Of a DNA stretch of 64,000 bases, positions 60,878-64,000 are shown piece after piece. Position 1 is the first letter of the stretch; each line of letters starts with the position of its first letter. Origin of the DNA: CAYNLK01 sp964398055 (GTDB taxonomy: Bacteria; Chloroflexota; Anaerolineae; 4572-78; J111); contig CAYNLK010000005.1 in assembly GCA_964398055.1 (NCBI GenBank), positions 162,674-226,673 on the forward strand, in the 5' to 3' direction. Under the pieces are notes generated by a model. It was given only the letters and a program-made list of their open reading frames with translations, was not told the DNA's origin and made no database searches. The translations under genes and the position numbers were made by a program.

Positions 60878-63792
60878 GGTCCCCACGACATCCGTTCGTT
60901 GGTCCAGTCTCGGTCAGCCCCGGCTCCCCACGGATTATTTTTGGGGAAATCAAACAGTTTGGTCGCCGCGCCGCCGCTACTTGAGGCCACATAGACCGCC
61001 CAATTGCCGGCCCGATTGGAAGCAAAGGCAACCCAGCACCCATCCGGCGAAAGTGTGGGCAGACCGTCATCGGAAGTGGGACTGTTGGATAGATTGACCA
61101 TCCCCCCGCCGTTCACATCCATCACATAGGCTTCCCAGTCGCCGGTTTCGATGGAGTGAAAAGCGACCAGATTACCTTTAGTATCCGTGGGAATTAAGCT
61201 GGTGCCATCGGCCAGCTTTCGCGGCGTTTCACCGTTACTGTTACGTTTGTTGGCCCAAGAACCCACGGTAAATAGACCACAAGATTGACCATTGGCCCAG
61301 GTATTACAACCTTTATAGATAATCTGGTCGGCTGCAGTCCAGACAGGATTACTGCCTTGAATCTCGCCGATCTGTCCTGCCGGCACCAATACCCCAAAAC
61401 GGGCAATATCCCGGCAAGTCTCCTCTGTTTCGTGGGCGGGCGGAATGGTACCGCATTGCACAAAAATATACGGGTGGTATTTGCCATCAGCGCCAATGGC
61501 TAACTGGGGGTTATCGTACGCAATCCGCTGGCCGCCAAGATTATAGACCGGATGGGAGTCTGTCGGCGAGCCGCTCACCGGTCTTTCAACAGCGCCCGTA
61601 CTGGCGTTGGCCTCAAACACATCCTCGCCAAAACCGCCGCCCTGGCCGTTGACCAGTAACTTTAGGCCATTCTCATGAAAATGGGGCTGGCGCGCCCCAT
61701 CGACGCGGGCGATGAGCTGGCCAGCGGGCATCGAAACGATATAAACATCGTATCTGCCATAGCCGTTGTCCACCGGAAAAGCCAGTTTACCGGCTATCGC
61801 CGGTCTGTCAGGTGTGGGTGTATTGGTAGGCGGAAGCGGGCTAGGCGTGTTGGTCGGGGATGCCAAGGTAGGAGTTCGGGAAGGAGTGGGAGTAGCGGTA
61901 GGCGTCCGGGTAGGGATGGCCGTAGAGGTCGGAGTTCGGGAGGGGCTGGGGGTAGGGGTCGGCGGGACGGGAGTATCCGTTGGAGTGGGAGTGGGGGTGG
62001 CTGAAGGCGTTTCGGTGGGCGGCGCAGGCGTATAGGTTGAAGTCGCTGTCGCAGTGGCGGTGGGCGTGGGCGGGGCCAGGGCAATGGGCAGATGGCCGGT
62101 ATTGACGCCCTCAGCCAAGTCGGGGTCGGCCTCGATCCAACCAACCCCCGCGCCGGCCAGGCTGGTTTTGATCTGCCACCATTCTCCGGTTTCATCTTGA
62201 CTGAGCACTTCGGCCGCCGCGCCGGCGGGCAGGTAGCCCAACAAATCGTATGCAGGGCCAGGTCCGCTCCGCACCTCCAGCCGGGTTTTGGCGATGGCAG
62301 AAGGAGGCCGGGTAGCAGTGGCCGTGGGTGTATTGGTTGGAATTGCAGTAGCCGTGGGCGTATGGGTAGGGGTCTGAGTAGGTTCAGGCGTGGAGGTGTC
62401 GGTTGGGGGAACAGGACTATCTGTTGGAGTTGGGGCGACGGTGAGAGTGGCTGAAGGCGTTTCGGTGGGCGGCGCAGGCGTATAGGTTGAAGTCGCTGTC
62501 GCAGTGGCGGTGGGCGTGGGCGGGGCCAGGGCAATGGGCAGATGGCCGGTATTGACGCCCTCAGCCAAGTCGGGGTCGGCCTCGATCCAACCAACCCCCG
62601 CGCCGGCCAGGCTGGTTTTGATCTGCCACCATTCTCCGGTTTCATCTTGACTGAGCACTTCGACCGCCGCGCCGGCGGGCAGGTAGCCCAACAAATCATA
62701 TGCAGTGCCAGGTCCGCTCCGCACCTCCAGCCGGGTTTTGGCGATGGCGGAGGAAGGTCCTTCAGCCCTGATCGGCGTCTCAACCTGGGGAGTCGATTGG
62801 GTCATAAAGCTTCCCTGAAATAATAGATAGAAAATAATCCCGACAACGATCAAGGCGGCGGCCACCCCGCCGACGATGCCCCACCTTTGCTTCCTTTCAA
62901 CGATGGGCGGCGGCGTTTTGTGGTCGGAGACTATGGTCGCATCAAAGCCCACCGCCTGGCGGTCGCTGAGGTCTGCTTTGGCCTTTTTCAGGGCCTCGGC
63001 AAACTCGATGGCCGTACTGTAGCGGGCGTCCGGTTTTATGGCCAGCGAGTGCAAAACAACGTCCTCGAGACTGGCGGGGATGTCGGTCCTGATCTGGCGA
63101 AGCGGGGTCACCGGCTCGGTGCTCCGTTTGACCAGAATAGCCAGGGGGGTGGTGGCATCGTGGGGAATGGTGCCGGTTAATACTTTGTAGAGAATAATCC
63201 CCAACGCGTAAATATCCGTCCGGTGGTCCACTTTGCTGCCGGCTGCCTGCTCCGGCGACATATAGGCCGGCGTGCCGATACCCACTCCGGTCACGGTGAG
63301 TTGCTCACCGCCCGCCGCGGCCATTTTGACCAAACCAAAGTCACTAAGCAAAGCCCAGCGGTCGTCGATGAGAATATTGCTGGGTTTGACATCGCGATGG
63401 ATCACGCCTCGCTGATGGGCATAATTGAGCGCGTCGGCTACCTGGATGATGTAGTTAAGCAGCTCATCCGGCGGAGTTCCCACTTCGATCAGCTCACCGA
63501 GCGAGCAGGAATTTTCAACATAACGCATCACAATGTAGTTGTATCGATCCTGAATGCCGAAATCATAGACTTGCAGAATATTGGGATGAAGCAGGCGAGC
63601 CACGGAATGGGCTTCGCGTTGGAAGCGCTCGCTGAAGCCCGGCTGCTCGGCCAGAAGGGGGGAAAGAACCTTGACCGCGACAAAGCGGTCTAAGCTGGCC
63701 TGGTACGCTTTGAAAACGTGAGCCATACCCCCCTGGCCTATTTTTTCTCTGATCTCGTACTGTCCAAGGGTTGCGCCAATCAGCTCTTTCAT
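60874..63792 (-). CDS. Large Ser/Thr kinase with SH3 repeats and beta-propeller-like end
   Basis: A complete kinase domain (about 10-275): GQGGMAHVFKAY, VAVKVL, VIHRDVKPSNILID, LSDFGLVK, GTPAYMSPEQ. A membrane helix (IVGGVAAALIVVGIIFYLLF, ~310-330) leads to two SH3_3-type domains (AKTRLEVRSGPG...GYLPAGAAVEVL), each with a long Thr/Pro linker. The C-terminal part has TolB/PD40-like repeats (GKLAFPVDNGYGRYDVYIVS; MVNLSNSPTSDDGLPTLSPDGCWVAFASNRAGNWAVYVAS). It senses an extracellular cue. The SH3-linker unit is duplicated in tandem. Confidence 0.92.
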   Translation of the reverse strand: MKELIGATLGQYEIREKIGQGGMAHVFKAYQASLDRFVAVKVLSPLLAEQPGFSERFQREAHSVARLLHPNILQVYDFGIQDRYNYIVMRYVENSCSLGELIEVGTPPDELLNYIIQVADALNYAHQRGVIHRDVKPSNILIDDRWALLSDFGLVKMAAAGGEQLTVTGVGIGTPAYMSPEQAAGSKVDHRTDIYALGIILYKVLTGTIPHDATTPLAILVKRSTEPVTPLRQIRTDIPASLEDVVLHSLAIKPDARYSTAIEFAEALKKAKADLSDRQAVGFDATIVSDHKTPPPIVERKQRWGIVGGVAAALIVVGIIFYLLFQGSFMTQSTPQVETPIRAEGPSSAIAKTRLEVRSGPGTAYDLLGYLPAGAAVEVLSQDETGEWWQIKTSLAGAGVGWIEADPDLAEGVNTGHLPIALAPPTPTATATATSTYTPAPPTETPSATLTVAPTPTDSPVPPTDTSTPEPTQTPTHTPTATAIPTNTPTATATRPPSAIAKTRLEVRSGPGPAYDLLGYLPAGAAAEVLSQDETGEWWQIKTSLAGAGVGWIEADPDLAEGVNTGHLPIALAPPTPTATATATSTYTPAPPTETPSATPTPTPTDTPVPPTPTPSPSRTPTSTAIPTRTPTATPTPSRTPTLASPTNTPSPLPPTNTPTPDRPAIAGKLAFPVDNGYGRYDVYIVSMPAGQLIARVDGARQPHFHENGLKLLVNGQGGGFGEDVFEANASTGAVERPVSGSPTDSHPVYNLGGQRIAYDNPQLAIGADGKYHPYIFVQCGTIPPAHETEETCRDIARFGVLVPAGQIGEIQGSNPVWTAADQIIYKGCNTWANGQSCGLFTVGSWANKRNSNGETPRKLADGTSLIPTDTKGNLVAFHSIETGDWEAYVMDVNGGGMVNLSNSPTSDDGLPTLSPDGCWVAFASNRAGNWAVYVASSSGGAATKLFDFPKNNPWGAGADRDWTNERMSWGP
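62000..62748. repeat. Tandem in-frame duplication of 450 bases inside the kinase gene
   Basis: 62000-62298 and 62450-62748 differ at only three positions over 299 bases (G/A near 62212, G/A near 62267 and G/T near 62275). The repeat spacing is exactly 450 bases (150 codons). The unit covers an SH3-type domain and the start of its linker; the rest of each linker differs. A recent duplication or gene conversion. Confidence 0.9.
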
Positions 63793-64000
63793 TTTCTGTT
63801 ACCCTAACATTTTAGCCAACCTGAATTCCATTATACTACACTACCGGAAAAATAGAAACCATTTCCGGTTCTGACCATCGCCGAAACATATGCAATTGTA
63901 GGTTGGGTTATTTTGGGCAAGAAAAATACTTGACTTACGACAAAAGGTTGTATTGCAATTTGTGTGTAAAAAGGTCGATGTTCACGTGTGCAAAGGGCAA
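63793..64000. other. No gene recognised
   Basis: The last 208 bases lie upstream of the minus-strand kinase gene. They are AT-rich and would contain its promoter. No gene, repeat or RNA was recognised. Confidence 0.4.

Overview
The window is about 64 kb of GC-rich bacterial DNA. Several things suggest a Chloroflexota genome, Anaerolineae or a relative: a LysW carrier-protein amino-acid cluster, an FMN-riboswitch-controlled RibXY-type riboflavin transporter, membrane Ser/Thr kinases with Thr-Pro-rich linkers, the LutABC set, and spacers full of short repeated words. This is inference from gene content; there is no rRNA gene to confirm it.

Layout. 1-3092 (minus): start of dprA, then a housekeeping run of rimM, khpA, rpsP and ffh. 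3237-11459: a lone lipoprotein-binding protein, DUF503, a polysaccharide deacetylase, a CaCA exchanger, DUF971, a DsbA-like lipoprotein whose first active-site Cys is an in-frame UGA (probable selenoprotein), and lutABC. 11511-16592: a three-gene operon of a 1,074-residue protein with three RAMP (Cas7-like) regions, a zinc-motif protein and a Cas6-family protein. No Cas10, Cas1/Cas2 or CRISPR array is in the window. The operon is followed by a nested small inverted-repeat element.

16859-21864: small hypothetical, MFS transporter, cobU, P1 peptidase and a Ser/Thr kinase with an altered catalytic loop. 21915-25107: promoter, FMN riboswitch, terminator, a second structured RNA with its own terminator, then ribX/ribY/ATPase genes. 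25174-41944: two signalling systems, miaA, an M32 carboxypeptidase, a MazEF-type pair with a frameshifted Uma2 gene, lepA, an SGNH/SH3/hydrolase operon, DUF4914 and an M23 peptidase.

41962-54520: the LysW cluster (lysW, X, Y, Z, J, K) interleaved with a Tat-signal protein, an orphan DNA methyltransferase, a four-helix-bundle protein and a Phd/VapC pair. It runs directly into eukaryote-like lysine-ketoglutarate reductase and saccharopine dehydrogenase genes, which are separated by an MNT/HEPN pair with a broken HEPN gene. So lysine-type synthesis and lysine breakdown sit side by side. 54549-59758: a promoter, a 35-codon ORF, two matching terminators, a second 35-codon ORF, an 81-codon ORF and two half-size ABC exporters, which looks like a leader-attenuated heterodimeric exporter operon. 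60035-63792: a PfkB kinase and a large Ser/Thr kinase with a recent internal duplication.

The most unusual items are the RAMP/Cas6 operon without Cas10, the UGA-containing DsbA gene, the second regulated leader behind the FMN riboswitch, the exporter leader, and a palindrome family whose flanks differ between copies but are always self-complementary.
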